The notes under the pieces: model-generated | What the model was told of the DNA's origin: nothing | Databases searched by the model: none | What the model saw: only the letters and a program-made list of their open reading frames with translations | Source of the DNA: Methanoperedens sp049303315 | GTDB lineage: Archaea > Halobacteriota > Methanosarcinia > Methanosarcinales > Methanoperedenaceae | Length of the DNA stretch: 64,000 nucleotides | Reading direction: 5' to 3' | Assembly (NCBI GenBank): GCA_049303315.1 | Contig: JBAQMZ010000029.1 | Span: forward strand, 169,538-233,537 | Program-made: the position numbers and the translations under genes | In this document: positions 43,253 through 52,273 of the stretch, piece after piece | How the letters are laid out: every line of letters begins with the position of its first letter | How positions within the stretch are numbered: the stretch's first letter is position 1

Positions 43253-43463
43253 TCAGCAGACCAAACACATCGGTTCATCGCAACAGAGAATTGACCCCGC
43301 GCTGTCTTCTACGCAGACTACCTCGCTTCCGCAAACTTCGCAGTAATAAATCTCTCCCTTCTTTGCTTTTGCAGGTTTGGACGTGGTAGTCTTTGCTACA
43401 ATTTTACTTCTTTTTTGAAGAAGCAGGCTTTTTGGTGGATTTGGATTTTGTTTTCTTTGCCAT
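43253..43463 (-). pseudogene. Frameshifted desulforedoxin-like small iron/zinc protein
   Basis: An ATG behind a strong AGGGGAGGT starts MAKKTKSKSTKKPASSKKK and stops. One base forward, the frame continues KIVAKTTTSKPAKAKKG into EIYYCEVCGSEVVCVED and ILCCDEPMCLVC, a desulforedoxin-like four-cysteine site. A single extra A in the run of six (43411-43416) breaks it. It may be a mutation, an assembly error in a homopolymer, or +1 recoding. Confidence 0.75.
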
Positions 43464-43569
43464 AAATTTTACCTCCCCTTGAATTATATGTTATGTTTTA
43501 ATTTAACAATACTGTAATTTATACATATCGGTCAAAACTCTTAACTATTTTGCAATAATAATAGAAAAC

Positions 43570-44199
43570 ATGGATAAAGTTGATGAGATTATTGCGCTGT
43601 TGAAAAAAGAATATCCAAATGTAAAGATAGCCCTTGATTTTTCAAATCCGCTTGAACTCCTGATTGCTACCATCCTTTCGGCGCAGAGCACTGATAAGCA
43701 GATAAATAAAGTCACAAAAATCCTTTTCAAGAAATACAGGACGCCGCAGGATTATGTGAAAACCCCGCAGGAAGAGCTTGAAAAAGACATTTACTCAACC
43801 GGTTTTTACAGGAACAAGGCAAAAAATATTAAAAAACTGTGCGGGATTCTGGTTGAAAATTTCAATTCAAAAGTCCCGGACACGATGGAAGACCTTATCA
43901 CATTGCCCGGGGTTGCCAGAAAGACGGCAAACATCGTATTATCAGGTGCTTTCGGGAAAATCGAGGGCATAGCTGTGGATACGCATGTGAAAAGGGTATC
44001 TTTCAGGCTTGGCTTGACTGCGAACACCGACCCTGAAAAGATAGAAAATGACCTGATGAAAATCATCCCGAAAAATGACTGGGATGTTTTCGCGCTGTTG
44101 CTTATTCAGCACGGAAGGCAGGTCTGCGATGCAAAGAAACCAAAATGTGAAACCTGCGTCTTGAACAAGCTCTGCCCGGGCGCATTTACTTTCGGGTGA
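43570..44199 (+). CDS. nth: Endonuclease III
   Basis: 209 residues. ILSAQSTDKQINKVT, the HhH with catalytic Lys LPGVARKTANIVL, the catalytic Asp VDTHVKRVSFRLG, and a C-terminal 4Fe-4S site Cx6Cx2Cx5C (CDAKKPKCETCVLNKLC). Removes oxidised pyrimidines and cuts the abasic site. A repair phosphoesterase follows 4 nt downstream. Confidence 0.96.
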   Translation: MDKVDEIIALLKKEYPNVKIALDFSNPLELLIATILSAQSTDKQINKVTKILFKKYRTPQDYVKTPQEELEKDIYSTGFYRNKAKNIKKLCGILVENFNSKVPDTMEDLITLPGVARKTANIVLSGAFGKIEGIAVDTHVKRVSFRLGLTANTDPEKIENDLMKIIPKNDWDVFALLLIQHGRQVCDAKKPKCETCVLNKLCPGAFTFG

Positions 44200-44203
44200 T
44201 GCC

Positions 44204-44650
44204 ATGCCGCTTGATGAATATTATAAATTGAGGGATTTTTCAAAATCACCTGAACCGAAAGGCGCCCTTTTACCGCATGCAGGGAATATTTTTGTAGTGC
44301 ATGAACATGATGCCACACATTTGCATTATGACCTGCGCCTTGAGATGGGAGGGGTGCTTCGCTCGTGGGCTGTTCCCAAAGAGCCGCCGGTCAAAGAGGG
44401 CACAAAGCGCCTTGCCATCCAGACTGAAGACCATCCTCTTGAATATGCTGATTTTGAAGGCACGATACCGGAAGGGATGTACGGTGCAGGGGCTGTGCGG
44501 ATATGGGATAAAGGCGAGTTCATTCTTGAAAGCGAGAAGGATAATGAACTGCTCTTTGAACTTAGGGGCAGGAAATTAACAGGCAGGTATGCAATGATAA
44601 AAACAAGGTTCAAAGGAAAGGATTCGTGGCTTTTTTTCAAGAGGAAATGA
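44204..44650 (+). CDS. Stand-alone LigD-type 3'-phosphoesterase
   Basis: 148 residues. FVVHEHDATHLHYDLRLEMGG and LRSWAVPKEPP are the phosphoesterase domain of LigD, with His/Asp/Arg ligands for Mn. In bacteria this heals 3' ends in non-homologous end joining; archaea often encode it alone. Adjacent to nth, so processing of 3' ends after base excision is a reasonable inference. Confidence 0.9.
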   Translation: MPLDEYYKLRDFSKSPEPKGALLPHAGNIFVVHEHDATHLHYDLRLEMGGVLRSWAVPKEPPVKEGTKRLAIQTEDHPLEYADFEGTIPEGMYGAGAVRIWDKGEFILESEKDNELLFELRGRKLTGRYAMIKTRFKGKDSWLFFKRK

Positions 44651-44653
44651 AAC

Positions 44654-45202
44654 ATGTGGCAGGATATGGCAAAATTCGGGAAGAAGCTTGTGGAGCGCGG
44701 GCTTGTGGAATCGCATTTCGGGAATATGAGCGTGCGCATCGGCAGCAGAATGCTTATCACAAAAAGCGGGTGCGCCCTTGATGAGATAATGGAAAACAGC
44801 GTTGTGGAGGTGGATATCGATAAGCCTTCAAGCCATGACAGTATCGCTTCATCTGAAAGCCCTATTCACAGGGCGATTTATAAAAATACAACGGCGCTGG
44901 CGGTTATCCATGCACATCCTGCATTTTCGGTCATCGAGTCGTTGCTGGGGCATGATAAGATAATACCTCCTGACAGCGAAGGGCAGTATATCCTGCATGA
45001 GATTCCGGTGGTGAGGGGCGGCTTCGGGACAAAAGAACTTGCGGATAACGCTTCGGGAGCGCTAAAAGACCATAAGGGCGTTATCGTTTTTGCGCACGGC
45101 ACGTTCGCAGCCGGGAAAACGATTGAGGAAGCTTATTTTGTCACGGCGCAGATTGAGCATAGCTGTAAGTTGAAGTATTATTGCGATATGGCGAGGAGAT
45201 AG
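44654..45202 (+). CDS. Class II aldolase/adducin family protein
   Basis: 182 residues. GLVESHFGNMSVRIG, catalytic Glu in ESPIHRAIY, metal histidines in VIHAHPAFS and FAHGTFAAG. It resembles fuculose-phosphate aldolase; in archaea this group contributes to sugar or purine-linked pathways, and substrate cannot be assigned. Coupled to the repair pair by spacing of 3 nt, perhaps without functional link. Confidence 0.85.
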   Translation: MWQDMAKFGKKLVERGLVESHFGNMSVRIGSRMLITKSGCALDEIMENSVVEVDIDKPSSHDSIASSESPIHRAIYKNTTALAVIHAHPAFSVIESLLGHDKIIPPDSEGQYILHEIPVVRGGFGTKELADNASGALKDHKGVIVFAHGTFAAGKTIEEAYFVTAQIEHSCKLKYYCDMARR

Positions 45203-45344
45203 GATGGGGTTTGCTACTTATGTGAATTTGTGCATGAAATATATAGGTAAAAATAACACTCTTGTTGTAAATTTAGTAACATTTATGTGATGTTATTGTT
45301 TTTATGATGACTGGCTGTTATTTAAAAAAGATTTGTCGATATAT

Positions 45345-46190
45345 ATGGGCTTAAAAATAAGAACTCCGCTCCGTTATCCTGGTGGGAAAGCAAGAGCTTT
45401 GAAAAAAATATTGCCTCGAATTCCAATAGATTTTGATGAATTTCGCGAGCCTTTTGTTGGTGGAGGTTCTGTATTTATCGCTGCCAAACAAGCTAGAGAT
45501 ACTTCAGTATTTAAAATCAATGACTTAAATTATGATCTTTTTTGTTTTTGGAAACAACTAAGAGATAACAGCGAAGATTTAATCGAAGAAATACTTAAAA
45601 TAAAAAACCAGTCATTAGATGGCCGATCTTTACATAAAAACCTAATAGCTGAGGCTTCAAATAAAAAGTCTGAGTTTGAAACAGCAGTCAGATTCTTCAT
45701 ACTAAACCGGATTACTTTTTCTGGATTATCCGGCTCTGGAGGGTATTCACAAGAATCTTTTGAAAAAAGATTTACTATGTCTTCTATCGAAAGGCTAAAA
45801 AATTTAACTAAATTAATGCCAGATGTTGAGATTACAAATGAGGGATATGAAAAATTGATAGAAATGGATGGAGACAATGTATTTATTTTTCTTGATCCAC
45901 CATATTTTAATTCTCGTGACTCAAGATTATACGGGGCAAAAGGGAATTTGCATCAATCATTTAACCATAAGGATTTCGCAAAATTGATGGAAAAATGTAA
46001 TCACAATTGGCTTATAACATGTGATGATTCACCTGAAATAAGAGATTTATTCAACTTTGCACAAATTTCTACATGGGAATTGCAGTACGGAGTAAATAAT
46101 CAAAAAATATTATCTAATGTAAAGAGAACCGCGAAAAAAGGTAAAGAACTATTTATTTACAATTATGATTTATCACCATCTTTTTTTTAA
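45345..46190 (+). CDS. D12-class N6-adenine DNA methyltransferase (Dam-like)
   Basis: 281 residues from the ATG; a TTG four codons earlier is possible. LRYPGGKARALKKIL and FREPFVGGGSVF form the SAM site, and IFLDPPYFNSRD is catalytic motif IV (DPPY). Members methylate GATC-like sites. A TATA-like TTATTTAAAA stands about 25 nt upstream. First gene of an AT-rich island; separated by 61 nt from the NurA-like gene. It may mark self DNA for the system that follows. Confidence 0.92.
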   Translation: MGLKIRTPLRYPGGKARALKKILPRIPIDFDEFREPFVGGGSVFIAAKQARDTSVFKINDLNYDLFCFWKQLRDNSEDLIEEILKIKNQSLDGRSLHKNLIAEASNKKSEFETAVRFFILNRITFSGLSGSGGYSQESFEKRFTMSSIERLKNLTKLMPDVEITNEGYEKLIEMDGDNVFIFLDPPYFNSRDSRLYGAKGNLHQSFNHKDFAKLMEKCNHNWLITCDDSPEIRDLFNFAQISTWELQYGVNNQKILSNVKRTAKKGKELFIYNYDLSPSFF

Positions 46191-46251
46191 AAGAGCCAGA
46201 CAATACATTTATATATAATTCGGTTATACTAAAATATCTATATATGTAAAA

Positions 46252-47304
46252 ATGTGTCTTATGTCTCCATCTAATTCTCTATCTGGTTTTGGGAAAATTA
46301 TAACACACCCATATTTTTTTAAAAGTTTGATAGAGTTGAGACAAAAAAAGATTAATTTACCAAATGCTGCAGTCCCAGAATCGGTTGATTTTAATTCTTA
46401 TCCGTTTCCTTCATCTGAAGGGGCTTTATCTTACCTTGATTTGGAAGAAAAATATCCATTAAACCCAATAGAAGGTGCAAGTCTCATAAAAAAAGGCTAT
46501 TTAGTTGCTGCGTATGATGAATCAATCGACAAATTTGATGCTATTGAAGGGAGTGCATACCTCACAGCTCACAGCATTATTTTTCTTGGTGAAAATGATT
46601 ACCTACCAGTAGTCAAACTCAGCTTTAATTTTTTGACTCGTTCGAATTTGATTAGTGATAAATCGGAATATATTCACTATTCAGATAATATGGAAAGTAA
46701 AAGGAAGGAACTCTATGTGATTGAAAGGGATGAATTTTTTAAAGAAAATTTTATTCATTTTCCAAAAAACACAATAGTATTAATTGATGGACCATTAATT
46801 GGTGGTCAGATTAGCTCCTACACTACGAAATTAAATTCTTGGATGTTAGACCAAGATTTTATTCCAATTTTTATTGTGAAAAACAGTTCAAGTAATCTTG
46901 TAACGGATCATATCGAAAAATTGAAGAATAAATTTAATTCTGATATGCATTGGTCGTATCTTTTGTTGAAAAAAGGAGAACGAACCAGTTTTATTCAATA
47001 TCAGGATAAATATAATCCAAAGAACGGTAAAGTTTTTTGTTATATTAAGCCACATGATATTAGCCCCCAACGAGTTGAATTTCATATCTCTACTTTAGAA
47101 AAATATGGTATAGATTTTTTGAGTAATATAATAAATCTTGTTTATTATTTTATCCTCGTTCAAGGAGATGAAAAAAATCCTCAAGCTCGTCCGATTATAA
47201 TAGCTGAAAAATTTGCTAGGGAGTCGATTAAAATGATGAATTTAAACATACTTATGAAAAGAATTGGTTTGGTATCTACTATGAATCAAGAAAGGTTCGG
47301 GTGA
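46252..47304 (+). CDS. NurA-like nuclease
   Basis: 350 residues (a second Met, three codons in, is an alternative start). The RNase-H-like NurA fold is suggested by VAAYDESIDKFDAIEGSAYL (Asp89) and IVLIDGPLIGG (Asp179), with an intervening strand-rich region and a C-terminal basic part. NurA acts with HerA to resect DNA. It is followed 6 nt later by a HerA-like gene, which strengthens the call. Divergent from housekeeping NurA in its length and N-terminal extension. Confidence 0.78.
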   Translation: MCLMSPSNSLSGFGKIITHPYFFKSLIELRQKKINLPNAAVPESVDFNSYPFPSSEGALSYLDLEEKYPLNPIEGASLIKKGYLVAAYDESIDKFDAIEGSAYLTAHSIIFLGENDYLPVVKLSFNFLTRSNLISDKSEYIHYSDNMESKRKELYVIERDEFFKENFIHFPKNTIVLIDGPLIGGQISSYTTKLNSWMLDQDFIPIFIVKNSSSNLVTDHIEKLKNKFNSDMHWSYLLLKKGERTSFIQYQDKYNPKNGKVFCYIKPHDISPQRVEFHISTLEKYGIDFLSNIINLVYYFILVQGDEKNPQARPIIIAEKFARESIKMMNLNILMKRIGLVSTMNQERFG

Positions 47305-47310
47305 ATATAA

Positions 47311-48858
47311 ATGACTTGGATTGTTGCGGATATAGATGGAGATAAAGTAATTCTAGTATCAAAACAGGGTACTGACGGAATCTTACATCAGGGATCATAT
47401 ATTACTATAGAAGATGAGAAAGATGGAAAAAAATTTATTGTTCGAACTGAAGATACTTATCAAAATAATCCTTATAAGCCATCAACATTAATTGTTGATT
47501 TAGACCTTCCGACACTTCAACAAGATCAAAACAGTCAAAATATTATTTCTGCCATACGTATCATTGAAATCCCAGAAAGAAATGATGGCAGTAGTAGTTT
47601 TATTAAACCACAACTAAAGGGACGGAGATCGAATCAGGAAGAAGTGCATTATGCATTTGGCGATAATTCAAAGGGAATTCCAGTTTTCCCCGCCACAGTC
47701 TTTTCTCGATCTGTTCAGCATCTCTACGATGATGAAAAACAATTCATCCATGTAAATATCCCCGAAGAGGTTTTTTTCTACCAAATGTTGATAACCGGGA
47801 GGACAGGGTCTGGCAAGACCGTGGCGATGAAATATCTCGCTCAGTACTTTATTGAAAAAATGAACGGTGCAGTCCTCGCAATCAATGTCAAAGAAGAGGA
47901 CATGCTTACAATGGATAAACCTACTGTGGCTGCAAATGATGTTATTATGAAAGAGTGGAAAGACCTTGGGATTCAACCAAAAGGAATTGAACGATATAAA
48001 ATATATTATCCTGGAAATAAAAAACCAAAATACTCAAAAGATGTAAATATTGATCTTACGGAGAGCATTACGCTCAAGGTGAAAAACATTGATCCAGAAA
48101 CCCTGACCGGTTTGATTCAAAATATTTCTGACCTTGCAGCCGATCAGCTCCCTGGAATTTTCCGTCATTGGAAAAACAATGTGGCCGAAGAAGGCGATAC
48201 TTTACACGATTTTATCATTTATTTTTCAGATACTGAAAAAAAGGGCGAATATCAATCAGAAAACTCCCTAGGGGATATACTTCTAACTAAACTCCATACT
48301 TCTACTCTCAGCAATATTAACCGAGCCTTAACCCATGCAACTGAGTTTTTCGATGTAAAAGATGCTAGAGAGCTTCAGGCAGAAGATATCCTTCAGCCAA
48401 AGAAAATGTCGGTCATTGATGTTACCGGCAAACACGGTTTTGGATTTGGCTCAGTTTTGCTTAGAGATTTGCTCGACAAAGTGTATAATGCAAAGAGCAA
48501 CAAAGAATTAACAGTTCCAGTGCTAATCATTATCGATGAAGTGCATGAATTTTATGGAAACACCAGAAGTGAACAGACACTCCAAACTCTTGATTCTATT
48601 AGTAGAAAGGGAAGAAGTCTGAAAATTGGGGTAATATTTGCCTCACAGAATCCTGAAGATATGCCAAGCGGAATTACAAACGTTGTGAATTCCAAAATTT
48701 ATTTTAAATCCGACTCTTCAAAAATCAAATCTCTTGGAATAACGACCTCAGGGTTTGATCCCGAAGGATTTAGTGCAGGATTTGGTGTCGCTCGAATACA
48801 CGGCCTGAGTCAATTAAAATTCGTAAAATTCCCAATGTCATTATCGGGTGGTGCATGA
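47311..48858 (+). CDS. HerA-like hexameric DNA translocase
   Basis: 515 residues. An N-terminal beta-barrel HAS domain (about 1-120), Walker A ITGRTGSGKT at 161-170, Walker B VLIIIDEVHEF at about 404-414, and the sensor region VIFASQNPEDMPSGI. FtsK/HerA translocases move double-stranded DNA. AT-rich like its neighbours. Overlaps the next micro-ORF by 4 nt. Confidence 0.93.
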   Translation: MTWIVADIDGDKVILVSKQGTDGILHQGSYITIEDEKDGKKFIVRTEDTYQNNPYKPSTLIVDLDLPTLQQDQNSQNIISAIRIIEIPERNDGSSSFIKPQLKGRRSNQEEVHYAFGDNSKGIPVFPATVFSRSVQHLYDDEKQFIHVNIPEEVFFYQMLITGRTGSGKTVAMKYLAQYFIEKMNGAVLAINVKEEDMLTMDKPTVAANDVIMKEWKDLGIQPKGIERYKIYYPGNKKPKYSKDVNIDLTESITLKVKNIDPETLTGLIQNISDLAADQLPGIFRHWKNNVAEEGDTLHDFIIYFSDTEKKGEYQSENSLGDILLTKLHTSTLSNINRALTHATEFFDVKDARELQAEDILQPKKMSVIDVTGKHGFGFGSVLLRDLLDKVYNAKSNKELTVPVLIIIDEVHEFYGNTRSEQTLQTLDSISRKGRSLKIGVIFASQNPEDMPSGITNVVNSKIYFKSDSSKIKSLGITTSGFDPEGFSAGFGVARIHGLSQLKFVKFPMSLSGGA

Positions 48859-48980
48859 TGGTACAAAAGAAAATTGATAAGGAAATGGAGAATCTACTAA
48901 AAAAATTACTTAAAGGGGAGGAATATGAATTTCTCAAAAAAGTAATTGAAAACCAAGGAGTTTTGGAGGAGAATAAATAA
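48855..48980 (+). CDS. 41-aa charged micro-ORF between HerA and SMC genes
   Basis: Starts ATGATG at the herA stop (4-nt overlap) and its TAA shares a base with the next ATG. The product is MMVQKKIDKEMENLLKKLL followed by KGEEYEFLKKVIENQGVLEENK, a single amphipathic helix type. Tight coupling on both sides argues it is translated. It could bridge HerA and the SMC ATPase. No family recognised. Confidence 0.7.
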   Translation: MMVQKKIDKEMENLLKKLLKGEEYEFLKKVIENQGVLEENK

Positions 48981-51049
48981 TGTTCACGATAAATTATGAA
49001 TTCCAGGATGGTGGGCCCTTATACAAGTGTTCATTTCCAAAAAAAGAGCATTCGGATCATAACTTATTCTTCATACGTGGAAAAAATGATCAGGGAAAAA
49101 CAACAACCCTAAATATGGTGGCATTGGGTCTCTATGCGAATGAGAGTTTCAGTGCTGAAAAAGGGATTATATCTGATTCATTGCGTGCCAAAATGAGATA
49201 CCTCTCTTCGGAAGACTTAGATCTACTAAAATTTGATTTTAGAATCAAAAGCAAGGATGATCTCATGGAAATTTGTTCTCAATATGATAATGGTTCAATA
49301 AATACAAGATTAAATGGCGAACCTATAGGTTTTGAATCTCTTAATGAAAATATTCAAGTACTTTATGACGTTCCAGATGACCCTTTAGTTAAACTACAAT
49401 CATTGGTCCGTCTAATCAGAGACAATCTAATAGATTATGAAAGATATCTCACAAGATATTACCAAGATTTAGAAAATAAAATGACCCTGATAATCGATTT
49501 TAGGGAGAAAGACAAAAAAATTCAAAAAAATAAGGTTGCGTTGAGAGAAGCTCAAAACGATTTAAAAATAAAAAAAGAATTGATGGAAAAGGTAGAAACA
49601 GAACTCTTGATATTAGAGACCGCAGATAAAGTTATTTCATATTATGAAATAATCGATTTATATAAACAAAATGAAAAAAATTTAATTAACCTAAAGGAAA
49701 AAAGAAAAAATTTAAAGAATGTAGGATTAGGAGGTGGAACGCCTACGTTTAAACAACAAGTCACTGACTTTAATTTAGCTAATAGTAATACCCAAAAATC
49801 CCTCTCAGCAATAAAAAAATATCCTCAAATTTTGTTAGACGAAAAACTAAAGTTTATTAAGAAAATTGAAAAAAAACTTAATGAATTATACAGTCCTAAA
49901 GATATAGCAATAAAAAATATTGAAGATTGGATTAATATTGTAAAGGAAATCATTTCAGATCTTCAAAGTGACCCTCTCAATGAGGAATTCAAACTAGAAG
50001 AGAGACAATCTGAATTAATCAATAAAATTATGGGAGTCTTGAAGGAATATTTAAGTTTAGAAATGAATGTTCCCGGAACCGATAAAAAAAATATATTTTC
50101 ATTTTATAAGGAATTAGAAGAATTTAACAAACAATTAGAACCTAAAATATTGAGAAAACGGAATTTAATTGAAGTAATCAAGGAATTAAATAGATTATCA
50201 GTTTGCCTCTCTGATATCAAAGTAAAGCGTGAAAAGATTCCTGATGTCGATGAAAATCAAATGTATGAATATGAACAAATTGAAAAAGAAATTAAGAAAT
50301 TGGAGAAAAAATTAGAGGAATTGGGAAAGGACTCTTTGAAATATGATGAGTTCATTAATTCATTGTCCGAAGATGAGATTGGCAAGATTATAGATAATCC
50401 CGGACAACGTGAACAATATAAAAGGACAAAAAAAGAATTTGAAGATTTAAAAACAGAAATTACTACCTTGAAACAAAAAGAAAAGACATTATGTGTCCTT
50501 ATTGAAGAATTGGGTGAATTAGAGCCTCCAACTGCATATGATGAAGATTGGCTACAAGAAGAGTCGACAAATTGTAAGGAATTGATATCAAAAGTTATCA
50601 AGTGGAAAAAGGTTCTTGAATTGGTCAATTTCAGAAAGACAGATGTTGGAATTGATTATGATCAGGATAGAGAATTTTTTGATGCTTTATCTGAATATTT
50701 TGCTGAAATTCTAAAAAATGTATATTTTGAAAAAAAATCTTGGGAAGTAGAAAAAGTCGATCTTGTAAATAGACAATATATTGTTAAAAATAGAAAACCG
50801 ATCAAATTTGTTCAGATGGGGACTGGTCACACCGCTCTAAATTCAATTTTATCCCGTATAAAACAGAATTTTGGTGGGAAAAAAAAGATTATCCTCGTAG
50901 ATGAAATCGGGCATATGGATGAAGAAAACATTGGAATATTGGTTGATGAAATTAAGAACCAGATTAAAAAGGGAGAAACGATATTTGCACTAATTACCAT
51001 AGCAGATAATACAGTATCAGATATTACTTGGGAACCAATACCCATTTAA
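48980..51049 (+). CDS. SMC/Rad50-like ATPase with long coiled coil
   Basis: 689 residues. Walker A GKNDQGKTT at 34-42, long coiled coil (about 155-560, high Lys/Glu), Walker B KIILVDEIGHMD near 635-646, and an ABC-signature-like QMGTGHTALNSIL. No zinc hook CxxC is seen at the tip, unlike Rad50. Such proteins bind DNA ends or rings. Its gene is last but one of the island. Confidence 0.9.
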   Translation: MFTINYEFQDGGPLYKCSFPKKEHSDHNLFFIRGKNDQGKTTTLNMVALGLYANESFSAEKGIISDSLRAKMRYLSSEDLDLLKFDFRIKSKDDLMEICSQYDNGSINTRLNGEPIGFESLNENIQVLYDVPDDPLVKLQSLVRLIRDNLIDYERYLTRYYQDLENKMTLIIDFREKDKKIQKNKVALREAQNDLKIKKELMEKVETELLILETADKVISYYEIIDLYKQNEKNLINLKEKRKNLKNVGLGGGTPTFKQQVTDFNLANSNTQKSLSAIKKYPQILLDEKLKFIKKIEKKLNELYSPKDIAIKNIEDWINIVKEIISDLQSDPLNEEFKLEERQSELINKIMGVLKEYLSLEMNVPGTDKKNIFSFYKELEEFNKQLEPKILRKRNLIEVIKELNRLSVCLSDIKVKREKIPDVDENQMYEYEQIEKEIKKLEKKLEELGKDSLKYDEFINSLSEDEIGKIIDNPGQREQYKRTKKEFEDLKTEITTLKQKEKTLCVLIEELGELEPPTAYDEDWLQEESTNCKELISKVIKWKKVLELVNFRKTDVGIDYDQDREFFDALSEYFAEILKNVYFEKKSWEVEKVDLVNRQYIVKNRKPIKFVQMGTGHTALNSILSRIKQNFGGKKKIILVDEIGHMDEENIGILVDEIKNQIKKGETIFALITIADNTVSDITWEPIPI

Positions 51050-51061
51050 AAAGGTGATGAT

Positions 51062-51937
51062 TTGCTTCAATATTACTTAAAACCAGAATACAAAGAGTTC
51101 CTATTTAAAAAAATTCCTGAGTCAAAGAGAATACATTCTGTTGATTTAATCAAAAGGCCTGTAAAAAATCTCCAGGAATTTTTTACCTCAACCAGTTTTA
51201 AAAGGGATGAATGGCCATATTTATCATCAGAATTAGATCATCTAGTAAATATAAGAATTATTGATTTAATCGAAGAAGAGGGATATTATATTTTAACATA
51301 TAAAGGTCTCGCTATTTTAGAGTATAATCTTGAATTCTCGGATCAGTTTGATAGTTATCTCAATGATCTTAATTCACTTTTATTTGAAAAAAATTTGAAA
51401 ACAAAATATGAATCATTGAGACCAAAAGATAAAGTGATTCTATTCACAGTCCTTGGATTATATTCATTTTCACCTGATTTATCACTTTATGTCGATGAAT
51501 CAAATAAATCCGAGTTTGCTCAATCAGCAGATTTCGCTGTTGAACTATTGAAAAAGCATCACCCTGAAGATGTCATTGATTTTGATAAAATATGGGATTC
51601 AAAAGTTGTTGGTGAAGATTCAATTCTCTCAACTTTAAGAAGATTAGATGAAATTCCGAAAAAAACGGGCAATATATTCAAAGTCGCATCTGGGAATAAA
51701 CATGGAATTTATGTTGATATTTTAAAAGAAGATGGTTCAATTAATGAAGATAGAGCTCTGTTCTTGCTGAGGAAAATCTTTGATAATAAAATATTCGATA
51801 TGGTTCAGAAAGAAAAATTGATTGATACATTGAATCATATCGAAAAGGGGCATTTTTCTCTAATTCGTTCAAATAATAAGATAAATAGGATTAAAATAAA
51901 AATTCAACTGCGAGATATTATATTTGAAAAATTATAA
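51062..51937 (+). CDS. Orphan protein of the HerA-SMC island
   Basis: 291 residues from a TTG with AAGGTGATGA directly before it. N-terminal half may hold a winged helix (SSELDHLVNIRIIDLIEEEGYYIL). The remainder is alpha-helical, acidic then basic. No recognised family. Probably a kleisin- or WHD-like partner of the SMC protein, by position only. Twelve nt after the SMC gene. Confidence 0.65.
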   Translation: MLQYYLKPEYKEFLFKKIPESKRIHSVDLIKRPVKNLQEFFTSTSFKRDEWPYLSSELDHLVNIRIIDLIEEEGYYILTYKGLAILEYNLEFSDQFDSYLNDLNSLLFEKNLKTKYESLRPKDKVILFTVLGLYSFSPDLSLYVDESNKSEFAQSADFAVELLKKHHPEDVIDFDKIWDSKVVGEDSILSTLRRLDEIPKKTGNIFKVASGNKHGIYVDILKEDGSINEDRALFLLRKIFDNKIFDMVQKEKLIDTLNHIEKGHFSLIRSNNKINRIKIKIQLRDIIFEKL

Positions 51938-51958
51938 TTTCATTAATAAGAATGGTAC

Positions 51959-52186
51959 TTACGCTGTCAGTGGAACCGTAATATGCAGCGCATCGTAATC
52001 AACAACAGGCGCTTTCCTGACATGATTCTTACTCTCTTTTAGCTCAAGGAGACCGATACCCTCCAAAAAAGTCAGGTCATTATGCACATTAGATTCCTTG
52101 CGTTTCAGCATCCTTGCCAGTTCGCTTATGGATTCCGGTTTCTTTTCCCTGATAACCGAACGCAGGCGCACGCAATTTTTCATCAT
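51959..52186 (-). CDS. Winged-helix regulator, HVO_A0114-like
   Basis: 75 residues from the ATG (a TTG two codons earlier is possible). ESISELARMLKRKESNVHNDLTFLEGIGLLEL is a winged helix of the archaeal HVO_A0114/DUF6 type antitoxin-like regulators. Convergent with the island. It may regulate nearby toxin genes. Confidence 0.7.
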   Translation of the reverse strand: MMKNCVRLRSVIREKKPESISELARMLKRKESNVHNDLTFLEGIGLLELKESKNHVRKAPVVDYDALHITVPLTA

Positions 52187-52273
52187 CTTCAACCCTGTAA
52201 TATGATTCGTTATGGATAAAAAAGTATATCAAGACAATAAGTTATAATACAGAATGCTAAATTGGTGATCCTG

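Noticed and set aside
43253..43463. Programmed -1 frameshift at A-AAA-AAG in the small iron/zinc protein
   Set aside because: The slippery site fits but the -1 frame stops at once (GAA GTA AAA TTG TAG); only +1 restores the domain.
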